Shown here in pieces: positions 34,183-45,283 of a stretch of 64,000 nt of DNA (the stretch's first letter is position 1; each line of letters opens with the position of its first letter). Both the position numbers and the translations under genes were made by a program. This DNA comes from Asanoa ferruginea (lineage in GTDB: Bacteria > Actinomycetota > Actinomycetes > Mycobacteriales > Micromonosporaceae), in assembly GCF_003387075.1 (NCBI RefSeq), contig NZ_QUMQ01000001.1:8618001-8682000 (forward strand). Direction: 5' to 3'. The notes under the pieces were generated by a model. The model worked only from the letters and a program-made list of their open reading frames with translations, was not told the origin of the DNA and made no database searches.

Positions 34183-37100
34183 GTGCTACCTCCATGACAG
34201 CCGCGTCGACGTCATGGCCGGCAGCCTCGGCGGCCCGAATGACCGACATGACGCGCTTGTAGTCGCGCGGCACGACGGCGGTGAACTCGCGGGCCGCTTC
34301 CGGCCAGCGCTTGAGCAGGTCTTCGGCGACGGCCGAGTCGGTCTCCTCGAAGTGCCGCTGCACCAGCTCCTGGAGGGTGACCTGCTCGTCGTCGGTGAGC
34401 GGGGTCAGCTCGACCAGCTCCGGGTTGACCCGGGTCGTGTCGGCCTGCCACAGGTAGGCGGTGCCACCGGACATGCCGGCGGCGAAGTTGCGCCCGGTCG
34501 GGCCGAGCACGACGACGGTGCCGCCGGTCATGTATTCGCAGCCGTGGTCGCCGACGCCCTCGACCACAGCGGTGGCGCCGGAGTTGCGCACCGCGAACCG
34601 CTCGCCGACCCGGCCCCGCAGGAACAGCTCGCCGCCGGTCGCGCCGTAGAGGATGGTGTTGCCGGCGATGATCTGGGTCTCCGCCTCGAACGGCGCGTCG
34701 ACGTGCGGGCGCACGATGACCCGGCCGCCGGACAGGCCCTTGCCGACGTAGTCGTTGGCGTCGCCGTGCAGCCGGATGGTCACGCCGCGCGGCAGGAACG
34801 CCCCGAACGACTGGCCGCCGGTGCCGACCAGGTCGAGCTCGATCGTGTCGTCGGGCAGCCCGTCGCCGCCGAACCGCCGGGCGACCGCGCCGCCCAGCAT
34901 CGCGCCGACGCTGCGCTGGTCGTTGCGGACCGCGACGGTGGCCCGCACCGGCGTGCCGTCTTTCAGCGCCGGCTCGGCCAGCTTCAGCAGCTCGTTGTCG
35001 AGCGCCTTGGCCAGGCCGTGGTCCTGCGCCTGGATCCGCCGCCGGGCCGCGCCCGCCGGCAGGTCGGGCACGTGCAGGACCGGCGACAGGTCGAGCCCGT
35101 TGGCCTTCCAGTGGTCGATCGCCGGCACCAGGTCGAGCAGCTCGGCGTGACCGACGGCCTCGTCGATGGTGCGGAAGCCGAGCTGGGCCAGGTAGCCGCG
35201 GACCTCTTCGGCCAGGAACTCGAAGAACGTCTCGACGAACTCGGGCTTGCCGGTGAACTTCTCCCGCAGCTTCGGGTTCTGGGTGGCGATGCCGACCGGA
35301 CACGTGTCGAGGTGGCAGACCCGCATCATCACGCAGCCGGACACGATCAGCGGCGCGGTGGCGAAGCCGAACTCCTCGGCGCCGAGCAGCGCCGCGACGA
35401 TCACGTCGCGCCCGGTCTTGAGCTGGCCGTCGACCTGCACGGTGACCCGGTCACGCAGGCCGTTGAGCAGCAGCGTCTGCTGTGTCTCGGCCAGGCCCAG
35501 CTCCCACGGGGTGCCGGCGTGCTTGAGCGAGTTGAGCGGGCTGGCGCCCGTACCCCCGTCATGGCCCGAGATCAAGATGACGTCGGCCTTGAGCTTGGCG
35601 ACGCCGGCCGCGACGGTGCCGACCCCGACCTCGGAGACCAGCTTGACGTGCACCCGGGCGGCCGGGTTGACCATCTTGAGGTCGTGCACGAGCTGCGCCA
35701 GGTCTTCGATCGAGTAGATGTCGTGGTGCGGCGGCGGCGAGATCAGCCCGACGCCGGGGGTGGCGTGCCGGGTCTTGGCGATCCACGGCCACACCTTGTT
35801 GCCGGGCAGCTGCCCGCCCTCGCCCGGCTTCGCGCCCTGCGCCATCTTGATCTGGAGGTCGTCGGCGTTGACGAGGTATTCGGTGGTGACGCCGAACCGG
35901 CCGCTGGCGACCTGCTTGACCGCGGAGCGGCGCTCGGGGTCGTAGAGGCGCTCGACGTCTTCGCCGCCCTCGCCGGTGTTGGACTTGCCGCCCAGGCGGT
36001 TCATCGCGACCGCGAGGGTCTCGTGCGCCTCCGCGGAGATCGAGCCGTAGGACATCGCGCCGGTGGCGAACCGCTTGACGATCGTGCTGACCGGCTCGAC
36101 CTCGTCGATCGGCACCGCCGGGCGGTCGCCGGTGCGCAGCCGGAACAGGCCGCGCAGCGAGCCGGCCTTCTCGGCCAGCCCGTCGACGGTCGCGGTGTAG
36201 CGGGCGAAGATGTCGTCGCGCCGGCTGCGGGTGGCGTGCTGGAGCAGGAACACCGTCTCCGGGTTGAACAGGTGCAGCTCGCCCTCGCGGCGCCACTGGT
36301 ATTCGCCGCCGACGTCGAGCCGGCGGTGGCTGCGCTCGGCCTCGTTGGCCGGGTAGGCGCGGGCGTGCCGGGCGGCGATCTCGGCGTGGATGTCGGCCAG
36401 CCGGGCGCCGCCGATCCGGCCGGGCGTGCCGGCGAAGTAGCGCTGGACCAGCCGGTCGTCGAGGCCAACGGCTTCGAAGACCTGGGCGCCACAGTACGAG
36501 GAGACGGTGGAGATGCCCATTTTGGACATGATTTTGAGTACGCCCTTGCTGAGCGCCTTGACGTAGTTGCGGATCGCGTCGGCCGGCGCGACCCCCGTCA
36601 GCGCGCCGGTCGCGATCAGGTCCTCGGCCGACTCGAACGCGAGGTAGGGGTTGAGCGCCGCCGCGCCGTACCCGATGAGCAGTGCCGCATGGTGCACCTC
36701 GCGACAGTCACCGGACTCGACCACCAGCGCGACCTGGGTGCGGGTCTGCTCGCGCACCAGGTGCTGGTGGACGGCCGCGGTGAGCAGCAGCGACGGAATC
36801 GGCGCCAGGTCGGCGGTCGAGTCGCGGTCGGAGAGGACCAGCACGCGGACGCCGTCTTCGATCGCCTCGGAGACGTGCCGGCAGATCTCGGTGAGCCGGG
36901 CCTTGATGCCGGCGGCGCCGTTGCGCAGCGGGTAGAGGCCGGAGACCCGGACCGCCTTGAAGCCGGGCAGGTCGCCGTCGTCGTCGACGGACAGCAGCTT
37001 GGCCAGCTCGTCGTTGTCGAGCACCGGCCGGGGCAGCACGATCTGCCGGCAACTCGCCGGGCCCGGGTCGAGCAGGTTGCCCTCCGGGCCGATGGTCGAC

Positions 37101-38731
37101 GACAGGCTGGTCACCAGCTCTTCGCGGATCGCGTCGAGCGGCGGGTTGGTCACCTGGGCGAAGAGCTGGTGGAAGTAGTCGTAGAGCAGCCGCGGCCGGG
37201 TGGACAGCGGCGCGATCGGGGTGTCGGTGCCCATCGAGCCGAGCGGCTCGGCACCCGACCGCGCCATCGGGCCGACCAGGATCTTGAGCTCTTCCTCGGT
37301 GTAGCCGAACGTCTGCTGCCGGCGCTGCACCGAGTCGTGCGTGTAGACGATGTGGTCGCGGGCCGGCAGGTCTTCGAGGTCGATCAGCCCGGCGTGCAGC
37401 CAGTCGTCGTAGGGGTTGCTGGCGGCCAGCTCGGCCTTGATCTCGTCGTCTTCGACGATCCGGCCCTCGGCGGTGTCGACCAGGAACATCCGGCCGGGCT
37501 GGAGCCGGCCCTTCGCGACCACCGTGGCCGGGTCGAGGTCGATGACGCCGGCCTCGCTGCCGAGCACGACCAGGCCGTCTTCGGTGCGCCACCAGCGGCC
37601 GGGGCGCAGCCCGTTGCGGTCGAGCACGGCGCCGACCAGGGTGCCGTCGCTGAACGCCACGGAGGCCGGGCCGTCCCAGGGCTCCATCAGGCTGGCGTGG
37701 AAGCGGTAGAAGGCCCGGCGGGCCGGGTCCATCGCGGTGTCGTTCTCCCAGGCCTCCGGGATCATCATCAGCACGGCGTGCGGCAGGTCGCGGCCGGCGA
37801 GGTGGAGCAGCTCGAGCACCTCGTCGAAGTTGGCCGAGTCGGACGCGGCCGGCGTGCAGACCGGGAACAGCCGGCGGATGTTGCCCGGCAGCTTCGCCGA
37901 GGCGAGCAGCGCCTCGCGGGCGTTCATCCAGTTCTTGTTGCCCCGGATGGTGTTGATCTCGCCGTTGTGCGCGATGAAGCGGTAGGGGTGGGCCAGCGGC
38001 CACGACGGGAACGTGTTCGTCGAGAACCGGGAGTGGACCAGGGCGATCGCGCTGCGGACCCGGCGGTTGGTCAGGTCCGGGAAGAACGCGGGCAACTGGT
38101 CGGGGGTGAGCATGCCCTTGTAGACCAGGGTGCGGGCGGACAGGCTCGGGAAGTAGGCCGGTATTCCGCGCTCGGCCGTCTCGCGCTCGGCCTGCTTGCG
38201 CACGCAGAAGGCGACCCGGTCGAGGTCGAGGCCGCTGATCGGGGTGCCGGCCGGGCCCTCCGGGCCGTCGTGCAGCCGGTGCGCGGCCAGGAAGACCTGC
38301 CGGATGCGCGGCCGGACCAGCTCGGCAGTGGTGCCCAGGCCGTCGGGCTCGACGGGCACGTCACGCCAGCCGAGCACCTCGGCGCCCTCGACGATCGCGT
38401 ATTTCTCCACGACGGTGACCGCCTGGGCGGCCTCGACGTCTTCGGTGGGCAGGAACACCAGGCCGGTGGCGTAGAAGCCGGCCGGCGGGAGGGTGAAGTC
38501 GACGCTGGCCCGGAGGAACTCGTCGGGCACCTGGATCATGATGCCGGCGCCGTCGCCGGTGTTGGGTTCCGCGCCTCGGGCACCCCGGTGGTCGAGCCGG
38601 CACAGCGCCGAAAGCCCCTTCGCCACGACATCGTGGGAGCGGCGGCCGGCGAGGTCGGCGACGAACGCGACACCACAGGAGTCACGCTCGTTCTCCGGGT
38701 CGTATAAACCCTGGGGATGCGGGAATGCCAC
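34175..38731 (-). CDS. gltB: Glutamate synthase, large subunit
   Basis: A 1518-residue alpha subunit of GOGAT making two glutamates from glutamine and 2-oxoglutarate. A short propeptide ends before the nucleophile Cys in ERDSCGVAF. The class II amidotransferase domain extends to about residue 420, a central domain follows, then the FMN-binding synthase domain ([19 protein letters not shown]), the 3Fe-4S cysteines in [15 protein letters not shown], and the C-terminal GXGXG domain. GTG 38731 has GGAGG just upstream. It forms an operon with gltD; the about 130-base gap to the divergent GNAT gene should hold the promoter. Confidence 0.98.
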   Translation of the reverse strand: MAFPHPQGLYDPENERDSCGVAFVADLAGRRSHDVVAKGLSALCRLDHRGARGAEPNTGDGAGIMIQVPDEFLRASVDFTLPPAGFYATGLVFLPTEDVEAAQAVTVVEKYAIVEGAEVLGWRDVPVEPDGLGTTAELVRPRIRQVFLAAHRLHDGPEGPAGTPISGLDLDRVAFCVRKQAERETAERGIPAYFPSLSARTLVYKGMLTPDQLPAFFPDLTNRRVRSAIALVHSRFSTNTFPSWPLAHPYRFIAHNGEINTIRGNKNWMNAREALLASAKLPGNIRRLFPVCTPAASDSANFDEVLELLHLAGRDLPHAVLMMIPEAWENDTAMDPARRAFYRFHASLMEPWDGPASVAFSDGTLVGAVLDRNGLRPGRWWRTEDGLVVLGSEAGVIDLDPATVVAKGRLQPGRMFLVDTAEGRIVEDDEIKAELAASNPYDDWLHAGLIDLEDLPARDHIVYTHDSVQRRQQTFGYTEEELKILVGPMARSGAEPLGSMGTDTPIAPLSTRPRLLYDYFHQLFAQVTNPPLDAIREELVTSLSSTIGPEGNLLDPGPASCRQIVLPRPVLDNDELAKLLSVDDDGDLPGFKAVRVSGLYPLRNGAAGIKARLTEICRHVSEAIEDGVRVLVLSDRDSTADLAPIPSLLLTAAVHQHLVREQTRTQVALVVESGDCREVHHAALLIGYGAAALNPYLAFESAEDLIATGALTGVAPADAIRNYVKALSKGVLKIMSKMGISTVSSYCGAQVFEAVGLDDRLVQRYFAGTPGRIGGARLADIHAEIAARHARAYPANEAERSHRRLDVGGEYQWRREGELHLFNPETVFLLQHATRSRRDDIFARYTATVDGLAEKAGSLRGLFRLRTGDRPAVPIDEVEPVSTIVKRFATGAMSYGSISAEAHETLAVAMNRLGGKSNTGEGGEDVERLYDPERRSAVKQVASGRFGVTTEYLVNADDLQIKMAQGAKPGEGGQLPGNKVWPWIAKTRHATPGVGLISPPPHHDIYSIEDLAQLVHDLKMVNPAARVHVKLVSEVGVGTVAAGVAKLKADVILISGHDGGTGASPLNSLKHAGTPWELGLAETQQTLLLNGLRDRVTVQVDGQLKTGRDVIVAALLGAEEFGFATAPLIVSGCVMMRVCHLDTCPVGIATQNPKLREKFTGKPEFVETFFEFLAEEVRGYLAQLGFRTIDEAVGHAELLDLVPAIDHWKANGLDLSPVLHVPDLPAGAARRRIQAQDHGLAKALDNELLKLAEPALKDGTPVRATVAVRNDQRSVGAMLGGAVARRFGGDGLPDDTIELDLVGTGGQSFGAFLPRGVTIRLHGDANDYVGKGLSGGRVIVRPHVDAPFEAETQIIAGNTILYGATGGELFLRGRVGERFAVRNSGATAVVEGVGDHGCEYMTGGTVVVLGPTGRNFAAGMSGGTAYLWQADTTRVNPELVELTPLTDDEQVTLQELVQRHFEETDSAVAEDLLKRWPEAAREFTAVVPRDYKRVMSVIRAAEAAGHDVDAAVMEVARA

Positions 38732-38880
38732 CGGGCCTCCACGGTCGTCTGGTCACACAGATTTCAGGTTCGGGACGACGTCGGCCCTGCTGGGTCTTCT
38801 GAGTTTACGTGAATAGCGGCCCTCATCCGCCAGGACGTATTGATCACACGCCCAGGATCTGAGATGTGTACTCTCGCGCG

Positions 38881-39720
38881 GTGACCATCCCCGATCCTGC
38901 ACTCCTGCACCGGCTAGAGGCCTTCTACGACGGCCTGCCCCGGTTCACCGCGCATGCGGAGGAGTTCGGCGGCCTCGTCCTGTTCGTCCGGGACGGTGCC
39001 GGCTGGCCGTTCTATGCCCGTCCGCGCCTCGGCGGTGACGAGCCTCCCTCGGCCGCCGACGTGATGGCCGCCCGGGCCCGGCAGCGCGAGTTGGGCCTGC
39101 CAGAGGCCTTCGAATGGGTCCACGAGACCACCCCTGACCTGCTCGCGGTCGCCCGCTCGGCCGGGCTGGCCGTGCTCGAGGCCCCGCTGATGGTGCTCGA
39201 CCCGGCCAAGCTGCCCGACGTGACGCCGCCGGGCGTCCGGTTGCTCGACCCGGCGTCGACCACCTTCGCCGCGGACACCGAGTTGTCCCGCGCGGTGGCG
39301 GCAGTGGGATTCGGCACACCCGGCACGGAAACGGGCGCCGGCGGTGTCGCGGAGCGCGACGCGACCCGGATCGAGCTCGACGCCGGAGCGGTCGAGGAGG
39401 AGCGCCGGGCGATCGCGGCCGGGCGCCGGTTCACCGCCGTGGCGGAACTGCCCGACACCGGCCCGGTCGCCAGCGGCATCGGCATGCGGGCCGGCGACGT
39501 GGTGGAGATCGCCGGGGTGGCGACGCTGCCCGCGTTCCGCCGCCGGGGGCTCGGAGCCGCGCTGACCCTGGCGCTGGCCCGGCAGGCCCTCGACTCGGGT
39601 GCCGGCGTGGTGTTCCTGTCGGCCAGCAGCCTCGACGTGGCCCGGGTCTACTTGAAGGTCGGCTTCCGGCGGGTCGGCACCGCCTGCATCGCCGAGCCCG
39701 CGGCGGTCGAGGCTCCGTAA
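38881..39720 (+). CDS. GNAT-family N-acetyltransferase, two-domain
   Basis: A 279-residue acetyltransferase. The C-terminal half is a complete GNAT domain (AGDVVEIAGVATLPAFRRRGLGAALTLALARQALDSG, where RRRGLGA is the acetyl-CoA loop, then LKVGFRRVGTACIAEP). The N-terminal half resembles a second, degenerate GNAT fold. GTG 38881 is chosen because a TACTCT box ends seven bases before it, as in leaderless actinobacterial genes; ATG 38866 is the alternative. It lies 28 bases before the HEAT-repeat gene, probably in one operon. The substrate is unknown. Confidence 0.8.
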   Translation: MTIPDPALLHRLEAFYDGLPRFTAHAEEFGGLVLFVRDGAGWPFYARPRLGGDEPPSAADVMAARARQRELGLPEAFEWVHETTPDLLAVARSAGLAVLEAPLMVLDPAKLPDVTPPGVRLLDPASTTFAADTELSRAVAAVGFGTPGTETGAGGVAERDATRIELDAGAVEEERRAIAAGRRFTAVAELPDTGPVASGIGMRAGDVVEIAGVATLPAFRRRGLGAALTLALARQALDSGAGVVFLSASSLDVARVYLKVGFRRVGTACIAEPAAVEAP

Positions 39721-39748
39721 AGCTGGACAGCTCTCTTATCGTGGCGGC

Positions 39749-42028
39749 ATGTCGTTGCGCGACGCGGACGACGCCGTCCGGCTGGCGGCGATCCGTCGGG
39801 CCGCCACCTCGGGCGAGGTCGGGCTGTTCGACGACCTGCTCGACCTGGCGTTGCACGACACCAGCGAGGTGCGCACCGAGGGCGGGCTGGCCGAGGTTTA
39901 CGAGCACGTCGGCGACGCCGCCGCCGAGGCGCTGGGCCGGATCCTGCGCCGGCGCAGCGGGGTCGACCCGCGGGTGCGGGCGGTCGCGTTCGACCTCGCA
40001 CACGACGACGACCGGGTCGCCACCTTGCTCTATTACCTGGGTACGCCCTACGAGCCGCTCCGCCGGGAGTTGCTGGAGCAGCCCGAAGGGCGGCTGCGGC
40101 TGCGTGCCGTCCGCGCCGTGCTGTCCACCGAGCGCCGCCCGGAGCTGAGCGCACGGCTCCTGGCGGACCCGTCGGCGGCGATCCGGGTGGAGGGGTTGCG
40201 CGGGCCGCGCCCCGACCGGGACACCTGCCTGCGCCTGCTGCGCGACGATCCCTCGCCGGAAGTGCGCCTGGTGGCGGCCCGCGAGCTGCGGTTCGCGCCG
40301 CAGGTCGGCAGCGAGCCGTTCGCGGCCGCCGCCCTGGTGGAGCGCGACCCGGCCGCCCGGGCGATGCTGCTGTCCTGCCTGGCCCGCCGCCGGCACGACC
40401 GCGCCAACGTCGCCGCCATCGTCGGCTTCCTCGCCGAGCCGGCCGCCTACCTGCGCCGCGACGCCGCCCAGGCACTGTCCGACGTGGACGATCCGGTGGC
40501 GGCGGCCGCGATCGGGCTGCGGCTGCTGGTCGAGCCCGATCGCAGTGCCCGGTCGGCGCTGCTCGCACACCAGCGGCTGCTGACCCACGTGCCGGAACTG
40601 CGCGACGTGCTCACCCGGTGGGCCCGCACCCCGGTCAACGACGGCGAGCACTGGTCGCTCGGCCGGGCGCTGGCCACGCCGGAGGCGGCGGCACCGGCTC
40701 CGGTCACGGATCCGGCGGGGCTGCTCCGCCCGGTCTTGCGCTGGGCGGTCGCGATGCTGGAGCCGGTGGTCGCCGCCAGCTACGACTACGGCGAGGCCGA
40801 TGCCCGGGAACTGATCCGGATCTGGCTCGCCGGCGGCGACGACGACCTGCTCCGGCGGGTGTCGCTGGCCGAGGAGAACCTCTGGCACACCGACCCGCAC
40901 GCGGCCAAGCTCACGCCCGTCTGGGACATCGCGGGTGCCGCGCGCGCCACCGACCTCGCCTGGGCCCGGCGGATCGGTCTGGCGGCCGCCGCCGAGCAGG
41001 GCCGCCTCGACGCGACCGCCCGCGGGCAGGATCCGGCCCGCGGCCCGCTCGTCGCCGCCGCACGGGCCACCGCGCTCGCCGAACTGGCACACCGGCTGCT
41101 CGCCGTGCTCCTGGCCGCCGGCGTCGACCCACCGGCACCCGGGCCGCTGGTCGACCTGGTCCGCGCGGGTGAGGACCTGGTCGAGGCGTTCCGCGAGACG
41201 CTCGGACCCGACGACAGTCCCGCCCGGTTGTCACTCGGCATGCGCCCCGACGAGGACGCGGCCTATCGCCGGGTCCTGGCCGCCGCCGCGGGCCTGGGCG
41301 CCGACGACCCCGACCTGGGGGCCACCGCCGTGCGGCGGCTGGTCGAGCATGCGGGCGACGCCGTCCGCGCCTGGCTGGCGGCGCTGGTCGTGGACGGCCG
41401 GGCGCCGCTGCGGTTCTCCGGTGTGGCCGGCAGGACCGCGCCGGCGCCCCTCGGCCCGGCCGCCCGGGCCTACGCGGTGGACCGGGCCGCGGTCTGGCTG
41501 CGCGACGGCCGCCCGACCGGCCCGATCCGGCCCGGCGCGGCCGACGACCTGCTCCGCCGGCGCCGCGATGACACCGACCTCGAGCGGCTGTTCCGGCTGA
41601 TCGCCGAGGAACGGGTGGCGCACTGGCACCGCGAGGTCGCGCGTGCCGCCCTGGCCGGGGAACCACCGGCCCGGACGGAGCCGTTCGGCCCGGACCTGCT
41701 GGACCCGGCCCGTCCGCTGGACGAGCCGGGCGACCTGGTGCGGCTGTCCAACGGCGCGCTCGTCCCGCTGACGCCGGGCCGGCCGGTCTTGATGACCAGC
41801 CGGGCGTGGCCGGAACGGGCGGGCCGGTCGGTGCGCTGCGCGCACTGCGGCGGCGACCTGACCGTGCAGGGTCCGGTCCCGTCGACCCACGTCGACGACG
41901 ACGGCTACGGGCGGGTGGAGCGGTGGTTCGCCGCCACGCTCACCGGCGACTGCCCCGCCTGCGGCAACGGATCCAGCGCGACGGTCCGGCTGACGCTGAC
42001 CGACGAGCCGGCGCTCAGCTGGGAGTGA
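39749..42028 (+). CDS. HEAT-repeat-like protein with C-terminal zinc ribbon
   Basis: A 759-residue cytoplasmic protein built largely of helical pairs of HEAT type (for example DPAARAMLLSCLARR; EPAAYLRRDAAQALSDVDDP; RDDPSPEVRLVAARELRF) over the first about 320 residues. An uncharacterised helical middle region follows. The C-terminal 80 residues carry two Cys pairs (RCAHCGGDL and GDCPACGNG) that should bind one zinc. No catalytic motif is seen. Function unknown; HEAT proteins usually scaffold complexes. ATG 39749 follows the GNAT gene by 28 bases. Its end overlaps the convergent SARP gene by 14 bases. Confidence 0.7.
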   Translation: MSLRDADDAVRLAAIRRAATSGEVGLFDDLLDLALHDTSEVRTEGGLAEVYEHVGDAAAEALGRILRRRSGVDPRVRAVAFDLAHDDDRVATLLYYLGTPYEPLRRELLEQPEGRLRLRAVRAVLSTERRPELSARLLADPSAAIRVEGLRGPRPDRDTCLRLLRDDPSPEVRLVAARELRFAPQVGSEPFAAAALVERDPAARAMLLSCLARRRHDRANVAAIVGFLAEPAAYLRRDAAQALSDVDDPVAAAAIGLRLLVEPDRSARSALLAHQRLLTHVPELRDVLTRWARTPVNDGEHWSLGRALATPEAAAPAPVTDPAGLLRPVLRWAVAMLEPVVAASYDYGEADARELIRIWLAGGDDDLLRRVSLAEENLWHTDPHAAKLTPVWDIAGAARATDLAWARRIGLAAAAEQGRLDATARGQDPARGPLVAAARATALAELAHRLLAVLLAAGVDPPAPGPLVDLVRAGEDLVEAFRETLGPDDSPARLSLGMRPDEDAAYRRVLAAAAGLGADDPDLGATAVRRLVEHAGDAVRAWLAALVVDGRAPLRFSGVAGRTAPAPLGPAARAYAVDRAAVWLRDGRPTGPIRPGAADDLLRRRRDDTDLERLFRLIAEERVAHWHREVARAALAGEPPARTEPFGPDLLDPARPLDEPGDLVRLSNGALVPLTPGRPVLMTSRAWPERAGRSVRCAHCGGDLTVQGPVPSTHVDDDGYGRVERWFAATLTGDCPACGNGSSATVRLTLTDEPALSWE

Positions 42029-45000
42029 ACCGACCGGGATCGGCCGTCGCGGCCCGGGGCAGGGCCACCACCGACGGCTCGGCCGAGGTGGTGACCAGGG
42101 TGTCGATGTTGGCGACCCGGCCGGCCTGGTGTGCCGCCGCGTAGGCGTCTTCGCCGAGCAGCGCCCGCAGCCCGGCCGCGGTCGCGGCCAACTCGTGCAG
42201 CTCGCAGGCCGGCACCGGGGTGCCCAGCTCGGTGCGGATCGTCGCGGCCGCGCCGAGCAGCGCGGCCCCGCGCTCGGCCACGCCGACCACCCGGGCCGCC
42301 TCGGCCAGGGCTTCCAGCACGCTCGCGGTGCGCCAGCGGTCGCCGACCTGGCGGTGCGTCGCCAGGCTGCGGGTCAGGTGGGAGACCGCCCGGCCGGTGC
42401 GGCCGGCCCGCAGCTCGACCAGGCCGCGCAGGTTGTGTGCCCAGCCCAGGCCCTCCGGGAAGGCCAGCGCGGAGAAGCGTTCGAGGGCGCTGTCGAGCAG
42501 CGACGCGGCCCGGTCGGCGTCGCCCTGGTAGAGCGCGACCGCGCCGAGGTTCATCAGTGCGGTCGCCGCCGCCTCGGGGTCGCCGAGCCGTTCGAAGCCG
42601 TCGAGGCTGGCGCGCAGCTTCGCCTCCGCGCGGTCGAGGTCGGTGCCGAGCCAGGCGGTGAAGCCGCGCAGCAGCGCCGACTGGGCGATCCCCCACGCGT
42701 CGCCGTGCACCGCGAACAGCCGCGCGGCCGCGTCGAGGTGAGCGGCGGAGACCTTGTATTCGGCGCGCTCGCGGGCCACCGAACCGAGGGTGAGCTCGAC
42801 CCGGGCCTCCCCCAGCGGGTCGCCGGCCGCGCGGCAGGCGGTGCGGGCCGCCGCCGCGTGCGTGGCCGCGCCCGGGTAGTCGCACAGCAGCATCGAGAGC
42901 ATCGCGGCGCCGGCGAGGGCCTGGGCGCGTAGCGCGGCCGGTGCGTCGGGGTGCCGGGCCAGCGCGTCGACCAGCCAGCCGCGGCCGTCACGGTAGTAGC
43001 CCTCCAGCCGGCAGTAGTTGGCCAGCGCGCCGGCCAGCCGCAGGTCGCCGTGCGGCTCGACGGCGGCACCGGGGCCGGCCAGCCAGACCATCGCGGCGCG
43101 CAGGTTGGCCGCCTCGCGGCGCAGCCGGCCGAGCCACCAGCCCTGCGCCGAGCCGCGCAGCCCGCCACCGGCGCGCTCGGCCAGCGCCAGGAAGTGCCGG
43201 GCGTGTGCCCGCCGGGCCGCGCCCTCCTCCCCCGCGCCGCGCAGCCGGGCCAGGGCGTGCCAGTGGATCGGCATCAGCATCCGGTAGCGCGCGTCGGCAC
43301 CGGGCCGCTGCGCCTCGACCAGCGACGCCTCGACGAGCGCGACCAGCCCTTCGGCCGCGGCCGGGCCGGCGACCGCCACGGCCGCTTCCGCGTCGAAGCC
43401 GCCGGCGAACACCGCGAGCCGGTCGAAGAGCGCGCGGGCGGGCGGGTCGAGCTGGTCCACACTGGACTCGACGGCGGCCGCCAGGGTGCGGTGCCGGGCC
43501 GGGGCGGTCGGGTCGGGGCTGCGCAGCACGCTGTGGTCGGCCAACAGCCGGGCGACGATCTCCGACACCGACAACACGGGGGTACGCGCGGCGGCGAGCT
43601 CGATCGCCAGCGGCAGCCCGTCGAGCTCGGCGCAGAGCCGGGCCACCGCGTCGGCGTCGGACTCGGGCACCGGGCGGCCGGCCCGGGCCCGGGCGCGCTC
43701 CAGGAAGAGCCGGCTCGCGGGATGGGCGGCCAGCCCGGCGATCGTGTGGTTGCCCTCGGGCGCCGGGCCGGCCAGCGGCGGCACCGGCACGGTCACCTCG
43801 GTCGGCAGCCGCAGCGCGATCCGGCTGGTGGCCAGGATGCGCAGCAACGGGCACCGGTCGAGCAGGATGCCGGCGAGTTCGGCGGCGCCGGCCACGACGT
43901 GTTCGCAGTTGTCGAGCAGCAGCAGCCCGTCGCCGGTGCCCAGCGCGTTGGCCAGCGTGTCGGCGATCGGCCGGCCCGGCTCGTCGCGTACGCCCAGCGC
44001 CGCCGCGACCGCGACGGCCACCCGCGCCGGCTCGTCGACCACGCTCAGGTCGACGAACCAGACCGGTGCCCGGTCGGCGGCGACCGCGACCGCGAGCCGG
44101 GTCTTGCCACTGCCGCCCGGCCCGGTCAGGGTGACCAGCCGCTCGTCGGCCAGCCGGCCGTTGACCTGCCCGGCCAGCCGGTCGCGCCCGATCAGCGGGG
44201 TCAGCGGCACCGGCAGCCCGGTGCGGGACGGCGCGGCCACGACCGGCGCCGGCTCGGGGCACGGCTCGGGTTGCTCCCACCAGCTCGCCAGCCCACCGGA
44301 CCGGACCAGGGCGGCGATCTCGCCGAGCCGACGGCCCGGCTCGACGCCGAGGTTGTCGGCGACGGCGAGCACCGCCCGGTCGTAGACCGCGGCCGCCGCG
44401 CGCCGGCCGCGGGCGAACGCGGTCGCGGTCAGCAACAGCTCCCAGAGCCGCTCGCGCAGCGGGTGCCGGTCGAGCGCGTGTTCGAGGCCGGCGACCGCCT
44501 CCTCGGCGGCGGTGATCGCGGCCGTGCCGGCGGCCACCGTCTCGGGGTCGGCGGCGGGCGCGCCGGCCGCGGTCAGCGCGGCGGCCACCCGGCGCAGCAG
44601 GCACTCCCAGCGGTCTTCGATCGCGGCGGCGCGCATCTGCACCAGCCGGGTGCGCTCGGCCTGGACCCAGCCGAGCGGGTTGACCGCGCTGCCGGCCAGC
44701 GGGTCGCCGTCGAGGTCGACCTGCCAGAGCCGCAGCCCGGTGGCGAACCGGGCGGACGCGCCGGCCAGGTCGCCGTCGGTCATCAGCTCGCGGGCGCGGC
44801 GCAGCAGGTGGGTGAAGCGGCTGGCGTCGACGGCCCGGCCGGGCAGCCGGAGCACGTAGCCGTCGGGCACGCGACCGAGCAGCTCCGGCAGGCCCGCGTC
44901 GGTCAGCGCCTCGGTGAGCGCGGCCGCGGCGGCGTCGAGCCGGTCGCCGGCGCCGGCACCGCGTTGCCGTGGCACCGTCCACAGTGCGCTGCCGAGCTGG

Positions 45001-45176
45001 TCGGCCGGGACCGTCTCACCTGGACGGAGCGCGAGCACACCGAGCAGGTCGCGCGCGGCCGCCGGGAGGGGCACGTCGACGCCGTCCGCCAGCAGCCGCA
45101 CCGGGCCGAGCAGACAGGCTTCGGCGCGGACCGGGCGTTGCCCGTCGACCGCCGCCCCTGCCCCGCCGTCTTCCAC
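42015..45176 (-). CDS. AfsR/SARP-type regulator (winged helix, BTAD, NB-ARC, TPR)
   Basis: A 1053-residue regulator. The N-terminal winged helix spans about 19-110 (ACLLGPVRLLADGVDVPLPAAARDLL) and the BTAD domain about 115-300 (RFTHLLRRARELM...). The STAND ATPase core has Walker A TGPGGSGKTRLA near residue 355 and Walker B GLLLLDNCEHV; C-terminal TPR-like helices run to about 1000. Such proteins switch on secondary-metabolite genes in actinomycetes. GTG 45176 is the start. It lies 107 bases downstream of the FAD monooxygenase gene in the same direction. Its targets are unknown; the adjacent monooxygenase is the only tailoring-type enzyme nearby. Confidence 0.88.
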   Translation of the reverse strand: MEDGGAGAAVDGQRPVRAEACLLGPVRLLADGVDVPLPAAARDLLGVLALRPGETVPADQLGSALWTVPRQRGAGAGDRLDAAAAALTEALTDAGLPELLGRVPDGYVLRLPGRAVDASRFTHLLRRARELMTDGDLAGASARFATGLRLWQVDLDGDPLAGSAVNPLGWVQAERTRLVQMRAAAIEDRWECLLRRVAAALTAAGAPAADPETVAAGTAAITAAEEAVAGLEHALDRHPLRERLWELLLTATAFARGRRAAAAVYDRAVLAVADNLGVEPGRRLGEIAALVRSGGLASWWEQPEPCPEPAPVVAAPSRTGLPVPLTPLIGRDRLAGQVNGRLADERLVTLTGPGGSGKTRLAVAVAADRAPVWFVDLSVVDEPARVAVAVAAALGVRDEPGRPIADTLANALGTGDGLLLLDNCEHVVAGAAELAGILLDRCPLLRILATSRIALRLPTEVTVPVPPLAGPAPEGNHTIAGLAAHPASRLFLERARARAGRPVPESDADAVARLCAELDGLPLAIELAAARTPVLSVSEIVARLLADHSVLRSPDPTAPARHRTLAAAVESSVDQLDPPARALFDRLAVFAGGFDAEAAVAVAGPAAAEGLVALVEASLVEAQRPGADARYRMLMPIHWHALARLRGAGEEGAARRAHARHFLALAERAGGGLRGSAQGWWLGRLRREAANLRAAMVWLAGPGAAVEPHGDLRLAGALANYCRLEGYYRDGRGWLVDALARHPDAPAALRAQALAGAAMLSMLLCDYPGAATHAAAARTACRAAGDPLGEARVELTLGSVARERAEYKVSAAHLDAAARLFAVHGDAWGIAQSALLRGFTAWLGTDLDRAEAKLRASLDGFERLGDPEAAATALMNLGAVALYQGDADRAASLLDSALERFSALAFPEGLGWAHNLRGLVELRAGRTGRAVSHLTRSLATHRQVGDRWRTASVLEALAEAARVVGVAERGAALLGAAATIRTELGTPVPACELHELAATAAGLRALLGEDAYAAAHQAGRVANIDTLVTTSAEPSVVALPRAATADPGRFTPS

Positions 45177-45283
45177 GCACGAACCCCCTGTTTCGGTAGC
45201 CGGTAGTCTGCCCGCCCGGCGACCGTGGGGTTATGGCACGTTCGGCCCCCCTGGGCCGGGTTGCTCGGCCGCTTACTGATCGG

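Noticed and set aside
34214-38707. A 1497-residue open frame antisense to gltB
   Set aside because: It mirrors the codon positions of gltB, has no ribosome binding site or domain, and is the usual by-product of strong GC bias at third positions.
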